NCBI RefSeq assembly: GCF_024868665.1
Contig: NC_079899.1
Location: 2,874,720-2,938,719 of the forward strand
Source: Triplophysa rosa
Taxonomy: Eukaryota > Chordata > Actinopteri > Cypriniformes > Nemacheilidae
Length of the DNA: 64,000 nucleotides
Direction: 5' to 3'
Part shown: one piece after another, positions 23,206-34,339 of the stretch
Layout: the number at the start of each line of letters is the position of its first letter
Numbering within the stretch: position 1 is the first letter of the stretch
The notes under the pieces: generated by a model
What the model saw: the letters and a program-made list of their open reading frames with translations, nothing else
Database searches by the model: none
What the model was told of the DNA's origin: nothing
Made by a program: the position numbers and the translations under genes

Positions 23206-24109
23206 GGTTCGATGTTTGCTACTGTGCCAAAAATCTAACTCAAAAACAAAATGTAATGATGTCACGAGCAATCCAGTTGTTTATAATAAATCAGTGGCTT
23301 ATAAACCTTGAGCGAGGTGAAGGAGAGAAATGAAATGAGAGCAGGGTGCAGGTGCAGATGAGGCGTATTTTTCAAACTGTAGCGACACAGCCGATGATAT
23401 TGGTGAAGAGTCCTTGATTCCTCACAACAATGAAAGAAGACGCGGGGAACGCACAATTGATGCCTCTCCATTTACCTGTGTTTGACTGGAACTGTAAACT
23501 TCATTTCAGCATCCGCACCGTACAATTCCTCAGTCGTGTTTAAGGGTCATGCGTCAAGCTCGCTGCTTTATTCTTTTAATCTCGAAAACTCTTGACTTTA
23601 TATGTTTATATAATGCTTGATATCAAGTATTCGGCGAAACACTTTATTTTGCTGTCCGCAATACAACTAGCGTTGCAAGTTTACTATGTTCTTGGTAACG
23701 CAAGCCCATTTAAAAGCACATTCTTGTCATCTGCGATCATTCTGAGTATGAGCATTCAGAAGAGCATTATTTACTGCCCTCACAGCGCACAGAAGAATCA
23801 CGACTGGATAGATTGAAGTGTACATAGACATTTGTGGAAGGCAGTGTGTAAAATAATCGTGAGTAGGCCACTTTAGTGGGCTTCTATAATGTTCAATGAT
23901 TTTTAAACCAATCCAAAGAAGTCTTAATCCAGACACACATAAGACATTAACAGTAAATGCACAATAGCTCGTTCATTTTTCTTGAGGATTGTTATTTGAT
24001 ATTAGAATCAGATTAACATTATGTAACCCCAAATAAAATCAAATAAAGAAAGAAACGACACCTGTCGGTAGGATATCGATATACTGTAGAAGTAATCTGA
24101 CAGTGGTAG
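23206..24109. other. Mostly unique spacer, possible conserved patch
   Basis: The patch 23,262-23,520 is GC-balanced and repeat-free, with overlapping frames on the minus strand but no domain. The rest is AT-rich. I see no exon or transposon ends. Confidence 0.3.
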
Positions 24110-24720
24110 CACATTAACCCAGTTTTAATGGGATTTCAGACAGATAATGGTACAAATTAGTGTTTCCTTTCAAGTGAACGTGCTAACTGTGGCAAATTGA
24201 TTCGCTGTTCTCTTGATTCCCTGGGCTTTTTCTATTTTAATTTCAGATGAAGCAATACCATATTAATGGTCGCTGTCTCATCTTTTTACATCTAATGAAA
24301 TGACAGAAGAGGATATGATTAGTTGAACGGCGGCATAAGAACCCACTCTATGCAGGCAATCTCACTGAAAATTGACACGGGCCGAAGAGGAGGGAATTTG
24401 GACTATGCGTATGGATTATGGATTCACACCCAGGGATTTTTAATGGAACGATACACTAAAGTCATCCGCGGCCAACGGTGCTAATCAAACCCTTGGAACG
24501 TCGTCACGGCTGTTATTGTTTGACGGTCATTCATGGCCCGAAGGATGGGGATGGCATGCTGGTGATGTTCAGCTGCTGTTTGTGTGGAACTAACAAAATG
24601 CATCATTGGGTCTTTTAAAGCGGGCCTAAAAACAAACAGGCGTCTGACGGCACCACTACACAGAAACAATATGTCCGGTCAAGCCTTGTCGCTTCTCCTT
24701 GCAGTGAATCTATGAAGAGA
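24110..24720. promoter_or_regulatory. Candidate conserved non-coding block J
   Basis: About 600 bp without repeats, including CATTAACCCAGTTTTAATGGG near 24,112, a TTCAGATGAAGC patch near 24,242, and TCATTCATGGCCCG near 24,528. Texture and position suggest regulatory DNA; no alignment was possible. Confidence 0.3.
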
Positions 24721-25009
24721 ATGAAAGTACCATGGTGCATTGTTCAGTTTGGAAACTGTTGTTCAGTGTTCACTGTTTGCTGACCAAACAGATGCCTAAA
24801 CTAAGCCTTGCTTTGTTGGTTCGTGCAAAGCAGTGAACGAAACATACGCCGGTGAAACGTGTCGTGTATCATAAATGTGATATATTACAATCAAAATGTA
24901 TTTAACAGCAGAATGCTGTGGTTGACCAATCAGGATCAAGCATGCCAGAGGGCCATATACGATTTTTGGGAAACCCAGTGGATCTTGACAAAAAATAAAA
25001 TGATTATTT

Positions 25010-25345
25010 CTTAAATAAAAATAACGATAAATAAAATGTCTTAAATAAATAAACAAATAGTGGCCTAAATAAATAAATCATACAAAATGGCTTAAATAAA
25101 TAATTAAATGGCCTGAACAAACAAACAAGTAAATAATTAATAAATGGCATGAATAAAAAAATTAAAATGTAAGTTATAAATAAATAAATAACTGCATGAA
25201 ATAATGCCTTGAATAAATGAACAAATAAAAATTTGAATTGCTTGAATAAATAAATAAATAAAATTGGTTAAATAAATAAACAAAATGATAAATGAATAAT
25301 GTCTTGAATAAATATACCAAATGTCTTGATTATGCCTTGAAGGGA
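25010..25345. repeat. Degenerate AT-rich minisatellite
   Basis: Irregular repeats of about 25-35 bp. Each has a short non-repetitive lead (such as ATGTCTT, TGGCCT, ATGGCTT, TGCCTTG) followed by AAATAAATAAA. Units differ in length and have point changes, so this is an old array. Confidence 0.6.
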
Positions 25346-25373
25346 TATTTTGTTTAATTTTTACATGCACTTG

Positions 25374-25757
25374 AAATGCTGGGTTGTTTTCAACCCAGGG
25401 GTCTAAACCAGTGGTTCTGAAACTTTATCGTTGTATGGCCCCCAAATAAGGATTTATAATCTTAAATTTAAGATTATAAAATGTACTCTTAAATTTGAAT
25501 TAAACCAAAAACATATTCAGTTATACAATGCTGGAACATCAGTTCTTGGTTGGTGGTCTTACTTTTCTGATGTTTGATCGCAAAAAAATATGATACATTT
25601 CTATATTTCATAAAATGACAAAATCTGTGGTGCCCTGGATCAATCTTGGCCACCAGTTTAAGAACCACTAGTCTAAACAACCCAGCACAGGTTCAGTTAT
25701 AACCCAGCTGTTGGTTCTGGATTTACCCAGCCATGCATTGAAAACAGCCCAGCATTT
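25374..25757. mobile_element. Foldback MITE AAATGCTGGG, split by a hAT
   Basis: The ends AAATGCTGGGTTGTTTTCAA and TTGAAAACAGCCCAGCATTT are inverted. Shorter GGGTT/AACCC steps continue inside (TATAACCCAGCTG, ATTTACCCAGCC). A 262-bp hAT-like element interrupts it, so the MITE's own length is about 114 bp. Confidence 0.75.
25409..25670. mobile_element. Non-autonomous hAT element, Charlie-like ends
   Basis: The terminal repeats CAGTGGTTCTGAAACTTT and the complement of CCAGTTTAAGAACCACTA match the CAGTGGTTCTCAAACTTT ends typical of Charlie-type hAT elements. A perfect 8-bp target duplication GTCTAAAC flanks it (25,401-25,408 and 25,671-25,678). At 262 bp it carries no transposase. Confidence 0.88.
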
Positions 25758-26099
25758 GTTAGAGTATGGATTTTTAAAAATGTTACACCACTTGACATTT
25801 TCATCATAGTCATCAATCAAAATTTTCGTCCAAAGTGGTATAAACGGTTTTCAGAAATGTACTGCATGAATCCGACATGAATAAAAGACCACATTTCTAA
25901 GAACTTCACACGCTTTAGACCAGATGCTTCTCTCCTTTTATCACCTCTCGCTGTTATTTTCATGAAAAAAGGCAATCTCCAAATCAGAGAGGAAACCCGA
26001 AGCTCTTCTTTGTAAAGATCAGCCACCCCTCTTCTAGACCCAAGAGGCTTTCAGAGTATTGAGCATTGAAATGCAGAGCTACAGAGACGAGGTCAATAA

Positions 26100-27860
26100 G
26101 GTTATGAAAGTAAGGTCGCATCTAAAACTACAGCGGTGCCGGCTTGACAGAAGAGATCTGCTCTGTAACGCTGTTTCTTCATTCGCTCTTTGTCTCCACT
26201 TGAAAACTCAACTCGGATCTTTCTATGACATCTAATGATTGAATTTATTGCTGCGTAGCCGTAGATTATGTTGAAATTGAAAATGAACAGTATTGAACCA
26301 AAGTGCAATATAATAACGCTAGTTAGCTATTCACTCCCGCCGTCAATTCAGTCACAGTTTACGCGTTCTCCGCATCGGCTGCGAGGAGTCGCACACCCGT
26401 ACCCCGAATATCCCCACTGAGGTCGACGACAGTCATCAAAACAGTGGGGCTCGATATTTAGCGGATATAAAGGAACGCTTGTGGGTGCGGTTGGAATTCA
26501 ATTCTGCGAACGCTGACTCTTCCTTTAAAAGGTTTTTCCATCGCTCGCTTCTTTTGAATAACGTGGCACGCCATTTATTCCCGTCCTTCACATCCTCGGC
26601 TCTGCAGTCGGCAGATTCTTTAGACGTTGCTTGCTTGTCCTTAGGAATAAATAGAGGGGAGGTGGGGGTAAAATGAGCTATTGTTTCGCTCCGATTCCCA
26701 GGCAACAGTTCAGATACGACAAGGGCGCCGAACCGAGTCTAATAGAAAACCCAAAGCAAAACACACATTCGTAGGTGTCTCGCACCGGGCCGCGGCCGGA
26801 CCAGAATTCTCTCGCAAGGTTCAGGGGTGTCGTTCGGGGATTGCGAGGGAAGGTGGGGGACTGGCGTAGACCTCGACGAGGACGACCAATCTCCTCATTC
26901 AAAGGCTGCCTCCGCACAGCTCATATTGTCAGTTTAAAGGAACCTTGAGCAGCATCAAAGATCTTTTCAAAGCCTTAATCCTAATAGGTCGCGGTTTGTT
27001 CTGTCACATCAAAGACGCGAGCAAGGGAGGTACAGAGGGGAGGAATGCGTCGGGGAGGCTGGCAGAGATTCTTGCGGGGAAGATTGGCAGAGGATTTGCG
27101 GCGCGGCGAGCGCTAAAATCGGCAATATCGGGCGTGGAAAGCCTGCTGTAATAGATATGAAATGGGCCTTCTCAACACCATGAAAGGCTGACATTTGCTG
27201 AAAGATTGTCAGGAGAAGCCCTTTTATTCCCTGCCATCTATCAAGCGTTTGTACAGCCACCTTGTCCGCACTGGAAATTTGCAAGTGTCACTCCTGGTGG
27301 GGTGTTTTCCGGATTGGCCGTTTCCCTCAGTTTTTTTTCCGCCGAATCTTCAGCCAGAGAACTTTCCAGTCAAATCTTGTGTTAAAGCGGAGAAAATGAA
27401 TACGTTATCTTGCACGTGTGTTTACTTCTCACCTCTTGACACTTTAATCTGTAGTTCAGTGAGCCGATACGATCTTCTGACACAAAGCCACTACCTGTGG
27501 ACCCGACGTGACACAAGTGTTTCGTTAATTAGCCGCTCGTAGGAAAGCAGCTATCGGTTTTCTGTCAACACGTCAGAAAAGAGGCTTTCGGTCCGCACTT
27601 GGTACACGATAAACCGCGATGAGAAGATACTAATAAAACAAACCTTAAAAAGGGGGGTGGGTCGGCGAGCTCGGCCGCAGACAGGGAGGAAAGATAATGA
27701 CGATGCTGGGCTCTCTAGCATTCTCACTGAAGTGACTGAGAGAAGGTGAAAGCGTTTCAAAACACTGTCCGCGCCGGACTTTCAGAGGACTGTGTTGGTG
27801 TGACGGCGGCCGGTCTGAAATCCCTCCGGCGCTTGTTATTTCACACCCCCGTGGCTACAA
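26100..27860. promoter_or_regulatory. GC-rich candidate regulatory block K
   Basis: A 1.75-kb CpG-containing, repeat-free stretch in AT-rich surroundings, the closest large one to the ralgapa2 start. It includes ACCGGGCCGCGGCCGG near 26,784, GATTTGCGGCGCGGCGAGCG near 27,093, and AGCTCGGCCGCAGAC near 27,668. Several 60-115-codon frames overlap on both strands and none resembles a protein I know. It could equally be a CpG island of a non-coding transcript. Confidence 0.35.
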
Positions 27861-28079
27861 GTTTGAAAACAATCCCTTAAAAACTAGCAATGAAACTTGC
27901 TGGGCTAACAGGGTTAATCTGAGGCTGAAAAGCCAGTTGTTCTTGGCCATCTAAATAGGTCCCTAAAGAGCCACTTAAATGTGTATGTTTTGTTGACCGG
28001 GAGCAGGAAAATATTGGAGGCTGTATTGGACAGCCTAATGGTTTTATGTCTAGTGATACAGAAAGAATCAAATTAAAGC

Positions 28080-28500
28080 CACAAATCGGGTGAATTTCTT
28101 TGATTGTGGTCTACATCTCGGTTAATGGTTAGGTTCAGATGCTTCACGGGTATTGGCATTTACCCTTACACGCTATCAACATATCCAGTAGAATCAATCC
28201 GATTGAATCACAGTATGTTATGCTCTTCCTGTAAAAGAAATTCCTATGTACATTTTCTCACAAACACGCTATTAATGTTCAGCTGCTGTTGGGGATTGTG
28301 TGCATGGGGTTGGACGGACACAGCGGGCATTAGTATTCAAACTGCCAGAGCACCAATCAGTGTTGGAGAGACGGTATGGAAAATGGGTTTTTTTGAAGGT
28401 GGGGGAATGAAGGGATGTGATTGTGTGATGATGAAACAGGGTGGAATTACCTCGGAGGTTACGTTTCCTTATCAAACCGACTGCTGATTTCTGTATCTAT
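28080..28500. promoter_or_regulatory. Candidate conserved non-coding block L
   Basis: Unique text with TATTGTTCAGCTGCTG-like and GCATTAGTATTC-like stretches near 28,275-28,340. The + strand frame at 28,104-28,487 (127 codons) has no recognisable domain and no good splice context. Confidence 0.25.
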
Positions 28501-28659
28501 ATATTAAAGTGTATTATTCATTTGTACGGGTGCCTTTATGTTGCTTGTTGGGTAACACGTTATTGTAATGTTTCTTAACATTATTTAATGGTGTTAATAA
28601 CCTAAAAATAGACGTGATATTTTTACAGCATTTGTTAATCTTGACTAAGATTCTGAGAT

Positions 28660-28800
28660 TCTTTTATCATTTACTCACTACGTGCTCTATACGTTTTTTC
28701 TCCTGCAGAACAGAATAGACGATATTTTGAAGAACGTTGATAACCAAACAACATTAAACCCAATTGACTTCCATTGTCTGAACATTTCTCAAAATTAAGC
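28660..28800. mobile_element. Fragment of AGGGATAGTTCACCC-family MITE
   Basis: ATCATTTACTCACTACGTG, TTCTCCTGCAGAACAGAA, GATATTTTGAAGAACGTTG and CCAATTGACTTCCATTG follow in the order found inside full copies. The ends are missing. Confidence 0.55.
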
Positions 28801-28849
28801 CTAACTAAGAACAGCAAATACTTTTTTCTCTATTGTTAAACGAGAAAGT

Positions 28850-29340
28850 AAGCATGAGAACAATTGGATAACTTCACGACTGAAGGACACTGGAAATCAA
28901 GCCGTCTTGTTGAGAACCACGGTAGCATCTGTTTGTCAGATGAATGTTGCGAGGCTGCTATAGTTTACGTGCAAGTCTATTCGTTTCCAAGATGAATAAA
29001 TGAACGGCCACGTCATTTCCCGCCTTAACTGATGTACGGTTCAAATCGTGTCCAACTGCGATGTTAAAAGATAAGTACCGATAAGGCATTTAATGTTACA
29101 TTGAAATGAACTCAATTAAGATGGAGATGTTTGGATTACACATCTGCTATCTCACTCCCTAAGTGTCTGATGACAAGTTTAATTGGAATCAGATTATAGA
29201 GGAAGAGAAACTGAAGATCTGTTTGCTGTGCTGCTTTTATTACACGTTCAACACGGAGACCCCTGCCATGTATACGCTCCAAAACACCTTCACTCCATTA
29301 TAAGAATTCCCCTCTCTAATGCTCATTCATTTCACACTAG
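28850..29340. promoter_or_regulatory. Candidate conserved non-coding block M
   Basis: Repeat-free, with CTCAATTAAGATGGAGATG near 29,111, TTTAATTGGAATCAG near 29,178 and CTTTTATTACACGTTC near 29,235. AT-rich DNA follows. The evidence is texture only. Confidence 0.25.
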
Positions 29341-30772
29341 ATTATCTGCTCAGATACATCTTGTTTTTTGGGGGGGCTGTGGTTTTTAATTGAGTGTGTG
29401 CATGGGTTTCTAAGTAGGCATAATTCAGCATTGAACGTAACCTTACTAGAATTATACAAATGTTATTCTATTTCAAATATTAGGCTAGCCTACTGTAATT
29501 GTTTAAATATTATATTTCATTCATTAAATTATCATTTTTATTTAAATAATTATTTTTTATGAGTCAATTAAATTGAATTGTATTTTTTTATGACATTTTT
29601 AACATTTTTCATGACCTCGATGTATATCACAAAATGCACTTTTGCCTGTATATTTGACAATTAAACAATTCAATCAAAACAATTAAATAGCAGCTCTAAA
29701 AAAGCTATTGTATTAATGCATTTTGACGTTAATTTCTTCTCACCAATTGCAACTTAAATGTCTTATCGCTCTTCTCTTTGAAACATGAACTTGAAAACGC
29801 CCCCTGGAGGACAGTCTTCTTAAAAATGGTTAAAACCAACACGGTGTGGAGAAGAAAAGAAATGTGGTTGTTAAAGGAAAAAGGATCCATTTAATATACG
29901 TTTTGTTTACAAATGCACATTTTTCTTTAGAAATCATTGTTTTGAATGTTTTATCATTTATAAGACATAATAATGTATATTATTATAAGAAAAAGGTTAA
30001 GGTTAAGAAAAAACGTAGGCTATTGGGTGTATGAAATGTCATCTAAATAAAAGCTTGCAATGCTGTCGTGTGTAGCAAATCAACATCAGTTTCTTGCAGT
30101 ATAAGGAGTGCACACTAATACAGAAGGTAAAAAGTTCACATTCATGGACGTGATATTGTGTTTAAGATACATTTATAGCGTGTTGTTTTATGAATAGTAG
30201 GCTACGGGCTCATTGTCTTTTTAATCTTCGCCGGATGTGTTTAAAGTTTTAATGACACTTTAACGCACATGAAGGAGAAAACAACCACACAAAGAGAAAA
30301 GTCAAGCATTTCCAAGCTCTCCATGTGAATTTAGGAAAGACAAGTGCTTCAAGCCTTTCACCAATGTGTTTATTGAAGCTGAAGGAGTAGATTTATTCAT
30401 GGAGTCATCTCGCCACCCTGTGGCCTCCAGAATTATTCATCCCAGTAGTAAACTGGATCAACGAATCACTTATAATTTATCCAACTAATTTGTTAACAGT
30501 TAAAACACATGATGAATGCATTCTATTACATTAGAACATAGCGATATAGTGATATAATAACTGTATTGTATAATTCATTTTCAATTCAAAGTGGCAAAAA
30601 ATATTTCAAATTGGCCAATAAAACGTAATACTAATTTTAACAATTTTAATACTCAAATTTAAATCATTTTTTGATTTTGATCATTTTGGATTTTTAAGAC
30701 ATTCTATCACATTTTTTTGCTCAACGACGCCATCTGCTGTCTGTGTTAACCTTCACTTACAAATGTCACTTA
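29341..30772. other. AT-rich spacer, no feature seen
   Basis: AT-dominated sequence with long T and A runs. Short scattered phrases such as CGCCCCCTGGAGGAC (near 29,798) and CGCCACCCTGTGG (near 30,410) recur in fish repeats, but no bounded element can be drawn. Confidence 0.4.
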
Positions 30773-30988
30773 GGCCCGGTTTCACAGACGAGGCTTAAGG
30801 ATAGTCCCAGACTAAAATGAACATGTGACCTGTTTTAACGGAATATAACTTGCCCAGAAATATCTTAAAATATATTAGTGCCATTGTTTTGTCTCAAGAT
30901 GCAAACCGGTAATGTTTTCTTCTAAGGTCATTAATTCAACTAAGGCATAGTCCTGGATTAAACTAAACCGTGTCTGTGAAACCGGGCC
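30773..30988. mobile_element. Harbinger-like MITE, GGCCCGGTTTCACAGAC ends
   Basis: The 17-bp terminal repeats GGCCCGGTTTCACAGAC and GTCTGTGAAACCGGGCC are perfect. They are flanked by a 3-bp TTA duplication (30,770-30,772 and 30,989-30,991), the pattern of PIF/Harbinger elements. Sub-terminal AGTCCCAGACTAAA and AGTCCTGGATTAAAC also pair. At 216 bp it has no coding capacity. Confidence 0.88.
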
Positions 30989-30991
30989 TTA

Positions 30992-32438
30992 GTGTATAAT
31001 CTGGTTAATAATAGTTTTACTTTCATATTGAATTGTATACGATTGTAATGGGTAATGGATACACTTTTCGTGCATAGTCTTATTACACATATAGAAATGA
31101 ACATCAGTAAAACTAGTTAAAAAACAAGAGGTGAGCATTTATGTACTACAGTACATATAAGTATGTTTTAGTATAATAGTTAGTAAGAAAGCTGCCCATT
31201 ATAATTTGATCTGTTTGCACACCATTTTGCTAACACATGATACATAATCTGATAACATATTATATATTACATTATAATTTATATAATATATATTTCCATA
31301 GGTTTTAGGTATTCAAGCAATTAACCTTTTATTAATTTAGAGGTTTAATAACCAATTTATTTATTGTAGTTGTAGATAAAGAAGTAAAGAAAAACATATG
31401 AATCTCATTTTACATGACATTTCAGCTTTGCCAGAACATTCTCACGTTGCACAAAATGTTAATTTGCTGCCTGGCTAATAAGGCGACCTTGACATAACAG
31501 AGCAAGCTTTAGTTCACTGACACCACAGGAGGTGCTTCTGTGATTTCTGTAAGCAGCTGAAATGATTGGCGGCTGGTCGTGTGTGCCAATGACCCGATGC
31601 CCTTCAACGGTGCAGCATCCAGCTGTGAGCACAGAGGGACTCAGACACAAGCCAGTAACACACAACACACACAGAGACCAACATTCAGCTTCTGTCCATG
31701 TACTGATGCGTCTGCAGGTGTGTTAAAAAAGAGAGATTGTTATATTTAGTACATGAATATTTGGTTTAGATTTTCACAATCATGCCATTTTATTTATGTG
31801 TAACTGTTCGAGTTTGTTTAATACAGTAATTGTACTGGTTTCATGTCTTTTCATTGCCTTTTTCCCATGATTAAAACAACTTTTATTTATTAGACAAGCA
31901 GTCAGCCATTCATTATTGCAAAATAAACCAATTAGGTCATGAGATCTGATCAATCTTTCAAGGCCTGTTGTTTGCATTATTGACCAGCTGACAGTTTTTT
32001 CAGACAGCAGTGGAAAAAATTGAGAGAGCACTCTAGTTTTGCCTTTAATCTGCATTTCTGCATGTATTGTGCTAATTCCAGTCCAGTGTCTTTTGAATTT
32101 CAACAGAAACAAACCTCAGGAATGACCCAACAGCAATGTGAAATACTGAGATAATATTAAGACGCATGAAACTTGTGAAAAGAAATAAGCTTAATAAAGC
32201 TTAACCCATCATACATTAAAATACTGTACACGTGAAACATTAGTACGTGTTCTTTAAACACGACTGTATGTAATTGCTTCCTTTGCAGTATAGTTTGCAA
32301 ACATTGCATCTTATTTTGAGCAGTTTGTCCCATTTGATTTTTTTTGCAAATAAATGCAAATTAAAACAATATTTACATTTGGAATTACAAAGAAATGTTG
32401 TTCTTGTTCACAGAATTAAACAAAAATGATCATTTCAC
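30992..32438. other. AT-rich spacer, no feature seen
   Basis: Mostly AT-rich. A patch at 31,440-31,680 is GC-balanced, with short minus-strand frames. No paired ends, exon or RNA gene can be supported. Confidence 0.4.
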
Positions 32439-32591
32439 TTAAAGGGATACTTCACCCAAAAACGAATACATTTTGGCATTTCATTTTGAAATGTTGTTCT
32501 GCAAATGAAAAAAAGTCATACAGGTTTGAAATGACAAGAGGGTGGGTAAATGATAACAAAATTTTCATTTTGGGGCGAACTATAACTTTAA
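32439..32591. mobile_element. Short AGGGATAGTTCACCC-family MITE
   Basis: TTAA flanks both sides (32,439-32,442 and 32,588-32,591). The ends AGGGATACTTCACCCAAAAA and the complement of CATTTTGGGGCGAACTATAACT are inverted. At 145 bp the middle of the family has been deleted. Confidence 0.8.
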
Positions 32592-34030
32592 ACATAGAAA
32601 TAATCATTTCAGAAAAACTGAAAATAATTTTGGAGTGGTCTCTTTCTTTTTTCCTGGCTATACAATGTCCAATGTTTGACACCATTCGTGGAAATGCATT
32701 TTTCTAACGCAACACATTTTTTTCGATATTTACTTCATTTTCAGCATCACAAGTTTGTCCCTCTTTTGCTGTAGTAACTAAATTGGCATATAAGTTTGTG
32801 CAGAACATTATCCTAGAATATTTTACTAAAACATGTCATGTATTTCAGTAGAAGAAAATAAAAATAAAAGGTCTCTTCAGTGAAACATTTCTCACAAAGG
32901 CTTAATTCTGCTTGAATGTCAGAAATTAGTTTTGTGGATGCAAAAATAATCGTGCAACCAATTAGTTTATTTAATTAGAAAACTACAATTTTATTAGATG
33001 TAAATGTGTTTGAAATGGATGACTTGGACTGAATAATAAAAAAGCAGCCACTAAGAGCTCAAAATACATATGATCTCCTTCAACGCTGTTTAAAAGCATC
33101 TCAGGGTGAGACCTCAAGATAAAATGACAAAAGAACATTTCTGCCAATTATTCACAGGTTTGCTAATTATTCAGTTTTACTCCACTGACAAACAACATAG
33201 TTTTGTGTTATTCCATAGATTTGATGAGTTTGCTATCGTTGTAAAATGAAGAAAAAATACAAATAACGAATGAGTAAAATAAACAAACGTTAGTGTACAT
33301 TTAACATAATAATAAATGTATTATTACACCTGGAGCGACTGCGTGCGTAGTGCGAGTAAATGTGGATGAGCGCAGTTTAAACATAAAACACCAGGTGGCG
33401 ATGTAGAACAATCTATGTAACACCACACCTGATAAATGTCATTTGAGAGCGTAAGCAAACGCCTTGACGTAATCAGAGCTTGCTTTTATTATGAAAGTAG
33501 AATTGCAGTGTTACATTATGGCACATTACGACAAGAAAATGTGAAACATAATTAAAAAGATAAAATAAATGATAAAAACATAGGCTATAAATTTAAAGAT
33601 GTCCACTGGATAATGTTTAAAATTGTGTATAAAACAATAATAGGGATATTAATATTAATAATCATCATCATTTTTATCATCATCAACATCTGAATCTTTT
33701 ATGGTTGCTTCCGTAATTACACACCCACAAACGGTAACACGTGTTGCCATATTTTGTGCCAAAACCGTTTATGTGTTTCTGTACAAATCCATTGTCAATA
33801 TTTAAATATGTGAAACTGACATAATTTAATTATACACATAATATATTTTAAATATACTATGTTGACCATAATACATATTATCCTTCGATGAAGACATATC
33901 GATTCGGTGCAATCCGAAACCAAACCTGCTTTTAGTTATTCAGTCGTTTTTTGTCACATTAAAGTTCATTATTTTGTAAGTGAGATTTTTGTTGACAACA
34001 ATATTGTCTTAATTACGCAATAGTTGATGT
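32592..34030. other. AT-rich upstream flank of ralgapa2
   Basis: The sequence is AT-rich with no bounded repeats. Patches such as GAGCGACTGCGTGCGTAGTG (33,343) and TTATTATGAAAGTAG (33,487) are unique. An ATC/ATT run lies at 33,658-33,690. I see no second gene facing away from ralgapa2. Confidence 0.4.
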
Positions 34031-34036
34031 GATTGT

Positions 34037-34042
34037 TATAAA
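34037..34042 (+). promoter_or_regulatory. TATA-like motif, possible ralgapa2 core promoter
   Basis: TATAAA lies about 195 bp before the ralgapa2 start codon, at the point where AT-rich DNA gives way to CpG-containing sequence (GCGCGGG, GGCGCCCCGG). If used, transcription would begin near 34,065-34,075. Fish housekeeping promoters often lack a TATA box, so this may be chance. Confidence 0.3.
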
Positions 34043-34065
34043 CTAAGCGCGGGAGATTGCCTTCG

Positions 34066-34233
34066 ATGACGGTGGGGATTATTTCACGAGCATCTGGCGC
34101 CCCGGTCGGTCGGTCAGTCAGTCAGTCAGTGAGGCAGCTGCTATTCTTCATACACATACACACACAGAGACACACGGGTCTGAATGGTGACAGGAAGGTA
34201 AAACCCGGCCACAAAATCGCCTTTTACAGCGGA
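34066..34233 (+). other. In-frame 5' extension of the ralgapa2 reading frame
   Basis: An ATG at 34,066 is in frame with the ralgapa2 start at 34,234, with no stop between them, so 56 extra codons could be translated if the mRNA includes them. The upstream ATG has a weak context (T at -3), while the main ATG has G at -3. The extension (serine- and histidine-containing, LLFFIHIHT) resembles no RalGAP sequence I know. It is more likely 5' UTR. Confidence 0.35.
34104..34131. repeat. GTCG/GTCA tetranucleotide repeat in the 5' leader
   Basis: Seven or so 4-bp units (GGTC then AGTC) sit about 100 bp before the ralgapa2 start codon. Length changes here would alter the leader and, for the upstream ATG, the reading frame. 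Confidence 0.8.
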
Positions 34234-34339
34234 ATGTTCACTCGAAGGGGTTATGGAGACGTCAAGAAATCTACACAGAAAGTTCTGGACCCAAAGAAGG
34301 ATGTTTTCACGCGCTTGAAGCATCTGCGCGCGCTGTTAG
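34234..34339 (+). CDS. ralgapa2: ralgapa2 first coding exon (RalGAP alpha-2 N-terminus)
   Basis: This exon encodes the first 35 residues plus one base of Ral GTPase-activating protein catalytic subunit alpha-2. That protein pairs with RALGAPB and speeds GTP hydrolysis on RalA and RalB through a TSC2-like GAP domain at its far C-terminus. The peptide begins [20 protein letters not shown] and continues [15 protein letters not shown]. The [12 protein letters not shown] and RLKHLR blocks are hallmarks of RalGAP alpha N-termini. DPKKDV with LRALL fits alpha-2; alpha-1, from memory, has DTKKDA and LRIVI. The start codon is chosen because vertebrate proteins begin at MF(S/T). The exon ends in phase 1 before a consensus donor GTGAGT at 34,340. 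It is a small part of a protein of roughly 1,850-1,900 residues; the remaining exons lie beyond the window. Confidence 0.88.

Noticed and set aside
1..34030. Exons of kiz, xrn2, nkx2 or pax1 neighbours
   Set aside because: No homeodomain, paired-domain or exonuclease motif is readable in any frame. The neighbourhood is suggested only by synteny from memory.
34057..34065. Reading frame starting upstream of ATG 34,066
   Set aside because: The codon at 34,057 is TTG, not ATG; the first in-frame ATG is at 34,066.
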